A DNA stretch of 8,503 nucleotides from Rhodothermales bacterium. GTDB taxonomy: Bacteria > Bacteroidota > Rhodothermia > Rhodothermales > UBA10348. The stretch is from the NCBI GenBank assembly GCA_030833605.1, contig JAURGV010000095.1, forward strand, positions 1 through 8,503. The letters run 5' to 3'. The notes under the pieces were generated by a model that worked only from the letters and a program-made list of their open reading frames with translations, was not told where the DNA came from and did not search any database. A program made the translations under genes and the position numbers. Position 1 is the first letter of the stretch, and each line of letters opens with the position of its first letter. Of the stretch, positions 1-7,680 are shown one piece after another.

Positions 1-1136
1 GAAGCTGCTTTTTCAAATACCCATTTAGACTGCTCGACATTCTGCTCCTCAAGAAACAGCACAGCAAGGTTCAGCAGCGTGGTGAAGTGATCCGGGTCTT
101 GTTTCAGGACATAGGTGAACAACTCCATGGCTTCTGCACGCTTCCCCAATTGGACATATACCGTTCCAAGTGTTGAAGCCAGCTCTAGGTTATCTGGTTG
201 CTGCACTAGGGCCGCCTGATATTGCCTCGCAGCATCGTCAAACCGTTGAATTCCTCGATTAGCTTCTGCCAATCGAATTCGTTGGCTAAAATCGGATGGA
301 TTATTGCGAACGCTGGTTTCAAGAAGTTCAACGGGCTGCATGACTTCGCGCAACCGATTGGACTGGTCAAACAAAGACGATGACAACTCCGATTGCCCCA
401 CTAATTGATAGGATTTACCCAATTCATACAAGGCGGTATAATTCCAGGGATCGAATTGTATCAACCTCTTCATTAAATCCATCGACCGAGAGGCACTTCC
501 TACTTGATTTTCAAGTCTTGCAAGCGTGAGCCACAAGCTGACGTTTGAACTATCCAATGCAAAAGATTGATGGGCATATTCAAGTGCTTTTAGAGCTTCT
601 CCGGACTGCTCAGCATACACTGCCCTACTGGCCCATGCAGGAGCGTATTCACGGTCGATCGCGAGACTTTTTGCAATCGCGACCTCAGCACTATCCAATT
701 TCCCCAGTTCAGCATACGTCCCGGCCACCGCGTGCCACGACCTAGGGTCAGATTGACGCTCTGCTTCAGCGATGTAGCTTTCTAAGGCCAGCCGATACTG
801 CTTTTGGAAGTAAAATATATTTCCAAGATTGTGCCGTACGCCCGGATACTCGGGCTCTTCGGCAAGAATTAACTGAAATAAACTATCCGAACGATCAAAT
901 TCACCCAGCTCAAAAAAGGCTCTAGCCCTAATAAACTGCCCTTCAATCGTCCCGTATCCAGACAAGACCACGGAATCCGCTGTGGATAGTGCGAGCCGAT
1001 AATTCCCAAATTCCAGGGCCTGATTTCCTCGAACAATCAGCTGTTGCACATGGGGAGGTACCTGAACCGATTCGCATCCCACAAAAACCCACGTCATGCT
1101 TGCAAAAAGAAGGGGAGCAAGCAATGTACGTCGCAT
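1..1136 (-). CDS. TPR-repeat lipoprotein, C-terminus cut by window edge
   Basis: Reading from the ATG at 1136-1134, the frame stays open for 378 codons to the window edge with no stop, so the 3' end is missing. The protein opens with a lipoprotein signal peptide: Arg2-Arg3, a hydrophobic core and the lipobox FVGC with Cys21. Nearly everything after that is tetratricopeptide repeats of about 34 residues (roughly 31-64, 65-98, 99-132, 133-166, 167-200, 201-233, and again about 282-315, 316-349 and 350 onward), with the usual pattern of small and aromatic residues and Pro at repeat ends (for example LAEEPEYP, LKQDPDHF). TPRs are protein-docking scaffolds, so a periplasmic or outer-membrane adaptor role is likely; no enzymatic motif is visible. 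It is transcribed away from the CRTAC1-like lipoprotein gene across 134 bp. The start is chosen because the signal peptide begins there; no Shine-Dalgarno is seen. The partner is unknown. Confidence 0.9.
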   Translation of the reverse strand, partial: MRRTLLAPLLFASMTWVFVGCESVQVPPHVQQLIVRGNQALEFGNYRLALSTADSVVLSGYGTIEGQFIRARAFFELGEFDRSDSLFQLILAEEPEYPGVRHNLGNIFYFQKQYRLALESYIAEAERQSDPRSWHAVAGTYAELGKLDSAEVAIAKSLAIDREYAPAWASRAVYAEQSGEALKALEYAHQSFALDSSNVSLWLTLARLENQVGSASRSMDLMKRLIQFDPWNYTALYELGKSYQLVGQSELSSSLFDQSNRLREVMQPVELLETSVRNNPSDFSQRIRLAEANRGIQRFDDAARQYQAALVQQPDNLELASTLGTVYVQLGKRAEAMELFTYVLKQDPDHFTTLLNLAVLFLEEQNVEQSKWVFEKAA

Positions 1137-1203
1137 GAGAGGCGTATTAATTTTTGAAATGATAACTTGGCACCTTGCAGATTCTTTATCGGGGATCTGA
1201 TTA

Positions 1204-1224
1204 TTTATTAAATGCCTTAATAAA
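1204..1224. promoter_or_regulatory. AT-rich palindrome between divergent genes, candidate operator
   Basis: A perfect inverted repeat, TTTATTAA-ATGCC-TTAATAAA (8-bp arms, 5-bp spacer), lies in the 134-bp region between the TPR lipoprotein gene (start 1136, minus) and the CRTAC1-like gene (start 1271, plus). It ends 46 bp before the GTG start of the latter and lies 67 bp before the ATG of the former. The position and symmetry would suit a dimeric regulator acting on both genes. AT-rich DNA makes such repeats fairly often by chance, and no clear TTTG/TAnnTTTG promoter of Bacteroidota type could be placed around it. Confidence 0.3.
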
Positions 1225-1270
1225 GGATCAAACGAACGTATTTTAAGATAAATGGACCTCAAATAAAACG

Positions 1271-2950
1271 GTGTTCGACGTGCGTGTTCCCTTTTCTACT
1301 CGTAGCGCTTTCTTTTTTGCACTGCTTTTTCAAGTCGGATGTTCGTCTACGCCGGATGAAGTGGTCGCGACGTTGGAATACCCTTTTATGTTCGAAAAAG
1401 TAGCGATCGGCACCGCTGCCGATTCTATTAGGCACCATAATGGGAGTTCCGGTCAGAAATGGTTTCCAGAGACAATGAGCGGAGGAGCGGCTTTTGCCGA
1501 CATCGATTCAGATGGTGATTTAGACGTTTTGTTTGTTGAAGGTGGAGCGTTAAACGCGGATGTAACCTCCTCGAAAGGTAGCATAGGCGTTCTCCTAAAT
1601 AATGGCGAAGGGGTGTTTTCTCGGGCGCACGTTGAGGGACTTAGCGATCTTCCGGGTTATGGCATGGGCATTTATCCTGCGGATCTGGACAACGACGGCG
1701 ATTTTGATATCCTGTATACCACGCTGGGACAAAACTCAGTCCTCATCAACAATGAGGGATCTTTTACTTCCACTCAAAACGACCTTTTCGAAAAACGAAT
1801 CTCAGAATGGAGTACCGCCGCTGTAATCTTTGATGCTGACCAAGACGGTTGGCTCGACCTACTCATTGGCAATTATGTGGATTGGACGGTAGAAAAGGAT
1901 CTGTATTGCACGACAGATGGAATGAGAAAGGGCTATTGCACCCCTGAGCTTTACCAAGGTACGCCAGCTGTTTTTTACCGAAATACAGGAAAGGGGACCT
2001 TCGTAGACGTAACCGCCGGCAGCGGTTTTGAAAAAATGAGTGGGAAAACACTCGGATTGGCGATGTCAGATGTCGATTCCGACGGTCAGGTAGATATTTT
2101 CGTAGCCAACGACACCGATCCCGATCAACTTCTTGTGGCAATCAACGGCACCTATGAAGACCGAGGAATTGCCAGCGGATTGGCCTTTGACGAACGAGGA
2201 AGGGCGCGAGCAGGAATGGGAATTGATACGGGCATTTCGGATGAAACAGGTAAAACCACGTTATTTGTAGGCAACTTTTCGGACGAAATGATGGGCGTTT
2301 ATAGGCAAATAGGACCCCTGTCATTTTTAGACCGAGCTGCGTCTTCGGGAATTGGTCATCCCAGCACGCTGACCCTCACCTTTGGCCTAACCGTAACGGA
2401 CTTCAACTTGGACGGGAATCAAGATGTATTTGCCGCCAATGGGCACGTGGAGCAATCTATTGAGACCATTCGGGACAATGTTCGCTATGCCGAGTATCCT
2501 CACCTTTTTTCAAGTGACGGCAAGGGTCGGTTCGAAGACGTCGCATCGTCTGTTGGTGCATTTGGAGCCATGGTCGGACGGGCAGCCGTGGTAGGAGATA
2601 TTGATATGGATGGCGATCCAGACCTCATGGTATTAGAAAACAATGCCTCATTGCATGTTTTTAAGAATACCAGCACTCATTCGGGAATCAGGGTTCAATT
2701 GAAAGGAACAGCGTCGAATGCCCAAGGCATTGGAACGCGCGTGGAGCTGTGGCAAGCGGGTAGTCGACAAGAACGCATGATCAAGACAGGCTCAAGCTAC
2801 CTCAGCGGTTCCGATGTCGCCGCATTCTTTGGCCTTGGGGCTACCGCCACGGCGGACTCGCTCGTCCTTCACTGGCCTTCCGGGACGATCCAAGTCGTCA
2901 ACAATGTGAAATCAGGCAATCTCATTGTTGAAGAATCCGCCCAATGGTAA
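1271..2950 (+). CDS. CRTAC1-like lipoprotein: FG-GAP/VCBS repeats plus ASPIC/UnbV domain
   Basis: This 559-residue protein has a lipoprotein signal peptide (hydrophobic AFFFALLF, lipobox QVGC, Cys24). Six calcium-loop motifs of the D-x-D-x-D-G-x-x-D type follow at about 77-85, 138-146, 188-196, 267-275, 377-385 (N in the second position of the loop) and 443-451, as in FG-GAP/VCBS beta-propeller blades. A Cys pair (213 and 223) precedes the segment YRNTGKGTF, which is typical of CRTAC1-like bacterial proteins. Residues about 474-552 match the ASPIC/UnbV domain (IGTRVELW, then GSSYLSGSD, FGLG and LHWPSG). The likely location is periplasm-facing or surface membrane, with a calcium-stabilised binding role; no catalytic residues are recognised and the biochemical function of the family is unclear. 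The GTG at 1271 is used; GTG 1280 would give a shorter, equally plausible signal peptide. No Shine-Dalgarno is present, only AAATAAAA. Its divergent neighbour is a TPR lipoprotein, a family often found with ASPIC/UnbV proteins. Confidence 0.93.
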   Translation: MFDVRVPFSTRSAFFFALLFQVGCSSTPDEVVATLEYPFMFEKVAIGTAADSIRHHNGSSGQKWFPETMSGGAAFADIDSDGDLDVLFVEGGALNADVTSSKGSIGVLLNNGEGVFSRAHVEGLSDLPGYGMGIYPADLDNDGDFDILYTTLGQNSVLINNEGSFTSTQNDLFEKRISEWSTAAVIFDADQDGWLDLLIGNYVDWTVEKDLYCTTDGMRKGYCTPELYQGTPAVFYRNTGKGTFVDVTAGSGFEKMSGKTLGLAMSDVDSDGQVDIFVANDTDPDQLLVAINGTYEDRGIASGLAFDERGRARAGMGIDTGISDETGKTTLFVGNFSDEMMGVYRQIGPLSFLDRAASSGIGHPSTLTLTFGLTVTDFNLDGNQDVFAANGHVEQSIETIRDNVRYAEYPHLFSSDGKGRFEDVASSVGAFGAMVGRAAVVGDIDMDGDPDLMVLENNASLHVFKNTSTHSGIRVQLKGTASNAQGIGTRVELWQAGSRQERMIKTGSSYLSGSDVAAFFGLGATATADSLVLHWPSGTIQVVNNVKSGNLIVEESAQW

Positions 2951-2969
2951 CGGTTGTTTTCTGCATGCG

Positions 2970-2988
2970 TTCGGTGCCAAAAACCGAA
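2970..2988. terminator. weak hairpin between convergent genes
   Basis: The 65-bp gap between the convergent stops at 2950 and 3016 contains an inverted repeat TTCGGT-gccaaaa-ACCGAA (6-bp stem, 7-nt loop). It could help end transcription from either side. There is no clear U-tract after it on either strand, so it is at best a weak intrinsic terminator and may be chance. Confidence 0.2.
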
Positions 2989-3015
2989 ATCATATTCCCA
3001 GAAAAGACCTTTTCC

Positions 3016-5769
3016 CTAATGGTAATGAATCGCTGAGGCCTCATTGTTGTCCGATGGGTGACGGGCGCGATACTTCCGAGCCAACGCGATCGATGTTTCG
3101 TCCGCTTTAAAGCTTTCGTACCGCGCCTGGTGGATTGCCGCTTTCTCCGTATCCCCTAATGCCTGATAAACCAACATTAAATTATAGTGGGCGGTCAGGT
3201 CTTCTGCGTCAATCAATAGGGCTTGTTTAAATGGTCCGATAGATTCCGATAATTGCTCATCTAGGTAGTAGCTACGCCCTAAATCATTCAGCACGACCCT
3301 GTCTTTGGGATGGGATTTTAAAACCTGCAAAAAAGCGCTGATCGCCGCACTGTAATCCCCGTTCAGTTTATGGTACAGGCCTCTGAAATACGTGGTCTTG
3401 TAATAATCGGGCTTTACGCTGTTTGCACGCTCAAGACTCAGAATGGCATTGTCATAATCTCCCTCCGATAAATAAACGCGAGCAAGATTTATCCAACCAT
3501 CGGCATATCCGGGATCGATTTGGGTTACACGCTCGAAGGCTTGGAGCGCTCCGGATAGATCACCTTCACTTAGCAAAGCAATTCCGAAATCATTCCAAGC
3601 GAATAAACGGGAATTGAGAGCCTCCTTGCTTAGCGGACCTGCGTTGGAAACCGAAGCCTCCCCATTATTGCCAACTGAAAGCTTCAACTTCAGTGAATCG
3701 GCGGCCATTAAGGCAACGGGAAGCGCCGGCAGTTCCTTTTTTAAAGCAGAAACCGTCGTATCGACACCCGTATAGGTCCACTTGCGACCATCATTTGCAA
3801 AATGACCTGAAAAAGGCTCAGAAAACGTACCACCAAATGCGAACGCTGTATAGTCCTGACTGAATTTTCTGTAATTCAATTTTGCGGAGATCGAGATCGG
3901 CGATACCGCATCCGGCGGAACATCAAGTACATAGTGCGCAACATCCGCTGCTCCGGGCGGAATCAAGTTGACGTAAACAGCTCCGCGAGAAGCAAACGCA
4001 TTTCGTTTGTCGATGCGATTGGCGTTTCCATCAATCAACACCGATCGATAAAAATGAGCGGTAGAATCAACCAAATTCCCATCCATAAACCCACTGGTGA
4101 TCAATTTCCTTCCGACCGCATCCACCGCATAAACCTCAAGCCACGCTTCTTGCGCATCGGTCGTACCCGTGGGAAAGAAATGACCAATGGAACGCGATCG
4201 AACCACAACATCTAATCGATAAGCCTTTCCAACTTCAATTTCCGACACATTAGAAGCCAAATCGCCCTCTATTTTGCGCAGTTCGTTTCTCGAACCGCGA
4301 AAAAAGGCCATCCCGGCTTCTTCCCCGACGGCAAAGGTTGTGCTGAGATCATTTTCCCTGACAAGAGTTTGGTCCACGGTGCCTGATGTCGACGGAATCG
4401 GAGACACAGCAAATATATCTACCGTGAGATGCCCGTTTTCAAGGAATGTAATGGTCTTTTCCAGTTGAGTGCTATGTCCTTTTGCGATGGAAACAGCGGT
4501 GTTTGCTGCAATGAACCGGTGATCTTTCATTCCTGCTTCGGACGATCCAGGATCTTTCGATGGCGTTACCGGCATGTGGCAATCTGTACACTGAATGGGC
4601 TTCTCGGGTTGATAAAATGATCGCGCACCTTCGCCAGATACCCCACTCGCTTGCCAGTTATCGTAGGTATTGAAGCCCCGAAGCCAACGGTAGTCGTTTA
4701 TCGATTTGTCGAGATGCACTTTATGACACGATGAACAAAAGGCCGCCTGATTCTCTACCATCATAGGTTTCAAAAAAGTCGCCTTGTGGGGGCCGGGATC
4801 CAACTTCATAATCCTATCGTGAACAAACTGGATAGCCGGGTTTTTGTGTGTGGCAAGCGCATGCAAGGTCGGAACGGCAATGGTATATGCGCCATTCCCG
4901 CCAGTATTTCTAACCTCCTTGATGGCGTGACAGGAAACGCATGCCAGTCCCGCATGAGACGCAGGATCTTCTAGTAATTCAGAAATGGGGCGTTCCATCT
5001 TGCCAGACAACAACAACGCAGGATCGTGGCAACCGGCACACCATTTAGAAGGGGCCGTTCCAGCCACTTCCTGCATGTATTCGATTGATTTTCGGTACCA
5101 TTGATTATTGAAAGACGACAGTTGATGGGCCGATTGCGACCATTGCTCTACGGCATCCACATGGCATCCAGACCTACCACAACTTTCGGATTCAAGAAAA
5201 AATTCCGCATCCAATAATTGTTGATCGGGCGTACTGGTGGGGCTCGGAAAAAAAGGACTGGACTCCCCGCCTGGCGTATTGTCTGCAAAAGTGAGCGGTC
5301 CTGGATATTCATTTACAATCGAATCACGCTCGCCAAGCGGGAGCAAAGTCCAACCGGCCATGACAACAAATAACAAAATCCCAACCGACAATTCTCTTTT
5401 AACCGAAAGGTCGCCACTTTTTAAGGCCTCTATGAAAATCCAAGCCGTTGTTAGAATGGAAAATGACCAATGCACCGCTAGAACCCAATCAAACGGAGCC
5501 GATACGCCGGTAAATAAAATGGCGATTCCGCTGACCGCTGCCGCAAGGGGCAATACACCTACTAATCGTTCCCAGCTAGCATCTTTTTTAAACAGGGTAC
5601 GCCATCCGCAGCGCAACCATATTACAGCCAACACGCCTCCTGAGAGCGCATGAACCATTATCTGCGACACATACCAGACCGAAGCCGATTGTCTACCCCA
5701 CAAGACTCCCGCAGAAACGATGGCAAGAAACCATACCGTTCGTCCAACGAATGAAAGGTTACGATGCAT
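3016..5769 (-). CDS. membrane-anchored pentaheme cytochrome c with C-terminal TPR domain
   Basis: This 917-residue protein has three parts. First, about five transmembrane helices (near 8-25, 31-53, 69-89, 94-115, 127-146); basic loops (residues 53-68 and 117-125) fit an N-in, C-periplasmic topology. Second, a multiheme region with CX4CH at 197-203 and four CXXCH sites at 244-248, 277-281, 345-349 and 394-398. Extra histidines (215, 328, 352, and 417 in DHRF) are candidate axial ligands. A beta-rich segment with GHFFPTG at 529-535 follows, as in cytochrome c554-like proteins. Third, five TPRs at about 721-890. The c-hemes must lie in the periplasm, so the protein probably moves electrons between the membrane and a periplasmic partner; substrate and partner are unknown. 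The gene starts 9 bp after the laminarinase stop, so the two are probably co-transcribed. The first helix follows directly from the chosen ATG. Family assignment is firm at the level of multiheme cytochrome plus TPR, not at the level of reaction. Confidence 0.92.
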   Translation of the reverse strand: MHRNLSFVGRTVWFLAIVSAGVLWGRQSASVWYVSQIMVHALSGGVLAVIWLRCGWRTLFKKDASWERLVGVLPLAAAVSGIAILFTGVSAPFDWVLAVHWSFSILTTAWIFIEALKSGDLSVKRELSVGILLFVVMAGWTLLPLGERDSIVNEYPGPLTFADNTPGGESSPFFPSPTSTPDQQLLDAEFFLESESCGRSGCHVDAVEQWSQSAHQLSSFNNQWYRKSIEYMQEVAGTAPSKWCAGCHDPALLLSGKMERPISELLEDPASHAGLACVSCHAIKEVRNTGGNGAYTIAVPTLHALATHKNPAIQFVHDRIMKLDPGPHKATFLKPMMVENQAAFCSSCHKVHLDKSINDYRWLRGFNTYDNWQASGVSGEGARSFYQPEKPIQCTDCHMPVTPSKDPGSSEAGMKDHRFIAANTAVSIAKGHSTQLEKTITFLENGHLTVDIFAVSPIPSTSGTVDQTLVRENDLSTTFAVGEEAGMAFFRGSRNELRKIEGDLASNVSEIEVGKAYRLDVVVRSRSIGHFFPTGTTDAQEAWLEVYAVDAVGRKLITSGFMDGNLVDSTAHFYRSVLIDGNANRIDKRNAFASRGAVYVNLIPPGAADVAHYVLDVPPDAVSPISISAKLNYRKFSQDYTAFAFGGTFSEPFSGHFANDGRKWTYTGVDTTVSALKKELPALPVALMAADSLKLKLSVGNNGEASVSNAGPLSKEALNSRLFAWNDFGIALLSEGDLSGALQAFERVTQIDPGYADGWINLARVYLSEGDYDNAILSLERANSVKPDYYKTTYFRGLYHKLNGDYSAAISAFLQVLKSHPKDRVVLNDLGRSYYLDEQLSESIGPFKQALLIDAEDLTAHYNLMLVYQALGDTEKAAIHQARYESFKADETSIALARKYRARHPSDNNEASAIHYH

Positions 5770-5778
5770 AAAGTTGAA

Positions 5779-6642
5779 TTAGTTGGTGTCCTTTTCGAAA
5801 ACACGAACATAGTCGACTTCCATGCGCTGAGGAAAAACAGTAGAACCATCGGGAGAGCCAGGCCAATTTCCGCCCACGGCTACATTCATCAATATATGGA
5901 AGCGTTGGTCAAAAGGGGCCGGAAATGCATCATTTGGAGCGTACCAACTGGTTACTCGAGCATATTGAAGTTCGTCGATATACCATTTGAATTCATTTTC
6001 GGACCATTCCACAATGTAGGAATGAAATGCATTCCGAAGCGACCCCGCAGGCGCACGATGCGACCCTCCATTTTGAGATTTATCATTGGAAGCACGCCCA
6101 AAATGCAATGTCCCGTGCACATGATCCGGCTCGCGCCCAATGACTTCCATGATATCTATTTCACCGCTTCGAGGCCATCCACCGTATGTTTGATCGGTTG
6201 GCAGCATCCAGATGGCCGGCCAAAGCCCTTGGCCGTAAGGCAGGCGAGCTCTCACTTCAATTCTACCCCGCATCCAATCCCCTTTTCCTCGCGTTCGCAT
6301 TCTCGCCGAAGTGTACTCGCGAGTGCCTCCTTCCCCACTAAAGGTCTCTTTATGGGCTTCAATAACGAGATGTCCGCTTTCTACCCTAGAGTTTTTGGAT
6401 CGAGCCGTATAGTATTGAAGCTCATTGTTTCCTCCTCCAGTTGCATTAACCTCGTGCTCCCACTTATCGAAATCAATCGAAGAGCCATTGAATTCATCAT
6501 TCCAAACCAATTTCCATCCAGGAGGAGCGTCAATAACTAATTCGGAGTCACTCTCATCTTTTTGAGAGTCACAACCCATCGATCCAATCACGAATAACGA
6601 GAGCAATAAGGTCAGGACACTTCGACGATTGCGTTCGATCAT
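5779..6642 (-). CDS. GH16 family endo-beta-1,3-glucanase (laminarinase-type) lipoprotein
   Basis: This 287-residue protein is a complete single-domain glycoside hydrolase family 16 enzyme, expected to hydrolyse internal beta-1,3 bonds of laminarin or related glucans with retention. The catalytic motif E-x-D-x-x-E is present as EIDIME (Glu161 nucleophile, Asp163, Glu166 acid/base). Other family landmarks are WNDEFNG (47-53), NNELQYYT (72-79), GQGLWPAIWMLP (137-148), HGTLHFG (176-182), NVAVGGNWPG (253-262) and MEVDYVRVFE (274-283). The N-terminus is a lipoprotein signal with Cys24 (SMGC, not an ideal lipobox), followed by the acidic stretch DSQKDESDSE, which resembles the surface-export signal of Bacteroidota lipoproteins, so the enzyme probably faces outward. 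No carbohydrate-binding module or T9SS tail is present. It lies 30 bp after the sugar-dehydrogenase-like gene and 9 bp before the cytochrome gene. Exact specificity within GH16 (laminarin, lichenan, agar and so on) is not proven, but the extra residue in the motif favours the laminarinase branch. Confidence 0.94.
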   Translation of the reverse strand: MIERNRRSVLTLLLSLFVIGSMGCDSQKDESDSELVIDAPPGWKLVWNDEFNGSSIDFDKWEHEVNATGGGNNELQYYTARSKNSRVESGHLVIEAHKETFSGEGGTREYTSARMRTRGKGDWMRGRIEVRARLPYGQGLWPAIWMLPTDQTYGGWPRSGEIDIMEVIGREPDHVHGTLHFGRASNDKSQNGGSHRAPAGSLRNAFHSYIVEWSENEFKWYIDELQYARVTSWYAPNDAFPAPFDQRFHILMNVAVGGNWPGSPDGSTVFPQRMEVDYVRVFEKDTN

Positions 6643-6675
6643 GGTCGTTCAGCTAACTATTTTTGAATCCAATTA

Positions 6676-6924
6676 CAGTAAAACAACTTTCTGAATGAAC
6701 TGCCCTGAGTATTGGCCGTTGATTTCTAGAAGATAAACACCTGCGGGTAAACCACCCACCATGTAATCTGAAATCTCCAGTCGGCCAGCCGGGGCTACTC
6801 CCCGATATATGGAATCAATTCTTCTACCGCTTAAACCAACCAAATTAATGTGCAGCATTTCTGGCCTCTCGGTGATCACAGAAAATCGGAGGGTCCCGGA
6901 AGCCGGGTTGGGGTACAATTCCAC
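6676..6924 (-). other. T9SS type A C-terminal sorting domain
   Basis: The last 83 residues of the propeller gene form a compact beta-sandwich-like tail with the hallmarks of Por secretion sorting domains: YPNPASG at the start, a middle segment LVGLSGRR, then LPAGVYLLEI and a basic-hydrophobic end QKVVLL. This tail directs proteins across the outer membrane by the type IX system, which is confined to the Bacteroidota and relatives. It is the strongest taxonomic clue in the window and is intact despite the stop codon upstream. Confidence 0.9.
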
Positions 6925-7677
6925 TTTTATGGGAGCCGGGATCAACTCATTCTCTTTGGCCACAGTACTCGCAAATTCAACCTTCCAGATTCGCCCTCCA
7001 TTACCGAACTCCAATATGAAAAGCTGATTACCAATCAAGGCGGCGTCTATCGGATTTAGGAATTGGGCGGCGATCTTACGCGCATGTAACACTTTTCCGT
7101 CGCTGCCTTCGACAAAATCTAAATGTATCAAGTCCTCTCCTTCCCCCGTGAATGGAGCCAGTAGTGGGCTTTCAGGGCCTGTCCAACTCAAAACGAAACC
7201 ATCACCCACATAATTTCCGGTGAGGATTCTGTCCCGATCAAAGACCAAACCGAGCGGAGATCGATGCGAGGTAAACGTTGATATGCCACCCACGTTACCG
7301 GTCGCATCACGAATTTGGCCAGTTATTGGATCCCTGTATAGATCTGCGTCTGGACCCAGGTTTTTCACGGGGTCGGTGAAACGTACCCCTATTGGAGGTG
7401 ATGGAAAGGACGGATCATCGTAAAACTCGCCACCTTGGACCGCCCCTGCCTGGGGATTAAGTAACAAATCACTGCCTGGTTGATACCCAGCAAACTGCAT
7501 CGGTGTATTCGTCTGACCCATCCGCCATGGAAAACCATAGTGAGCGCCCTCAATTAATATATTCAGCTCCTCGTTGTCGTCTCGGTCACCCGAATTCTCC
7601 GTTCCGTAAAGGCGCCCTTCGGGGTCAAACGCCAAAGAAAAGCTATTTCTGACCCCGTCAGCGAACAGAAAGCCATT

Positions 7678-7680
7678 TTA
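7678..7680 (-). other. in-frame TAA stop splitting the propeller gene
   Basis: The upstream part ends FLFLE-stop and the downstream part continues in the same frame with NGFLFADGVRN, so no indel is needed to join them. A single base change turns CAA, GAA or AAA into TAA. TAA is a normal stop in this genome, since it ends the CRTAC1-like and GH16 genes. A run of seven A (7685-7691, plus strand) lies next to it, but an indel there would break the frame rather than create this pattern. Confidence 0.9.

Noticed and set aside
1252..1266. Four-codon upstream reading frame (ATG GAC CTC AAA TAA) just before the CRTAC1-like gene
   Set aside because: It is too short to distinguish from chance, has no ribosome-binding site, and no leader-type structure is seen.
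1137..1270. TTTG / TAnnTTTG promoter pair in the divergent region
   Set aside because: On the minus strand TTTG and TTCGTTTG occur but with spacing of about 23 nt and a mismatch at the TA; on the plus strand only TAATTTTTG with the wrong spacing. Neither is convincing.
5237..5653. Plus-strand ORF of 138 codons opposite the cytochrome N-terminus
   Set aside because: It mirrors the membrane-helix coding region of the cytochrome gene and has no signal, domain or ribosome-binding context of its own.
5764..6540. Long plus-strand ORF of 258 codons opposite the GH16 gene
   Set aside because: It is antisense to a gene with clear catalytic motifs, shows no recognisable domain, and its composition (many Arg, Ser, Pro, His) is typical of a shadow frame.
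6673..7635. Independent gene starting at TTG 7635
   Set aside because: The TTG codes for a Leu inside a conserved block (RNSFSLAFDP). The frame continues upstream to the TAA with matching domain sequence, so this is the downstream half of a broken gene.
7678..7680. Reassigned stop codon (TAA read as an amino acid)
   Set aside because: TAA ends the CRTAC1-like and GH16 genes normally in this window, so a general code change is not supported. Local readthrough remains possible but has no visible signal.
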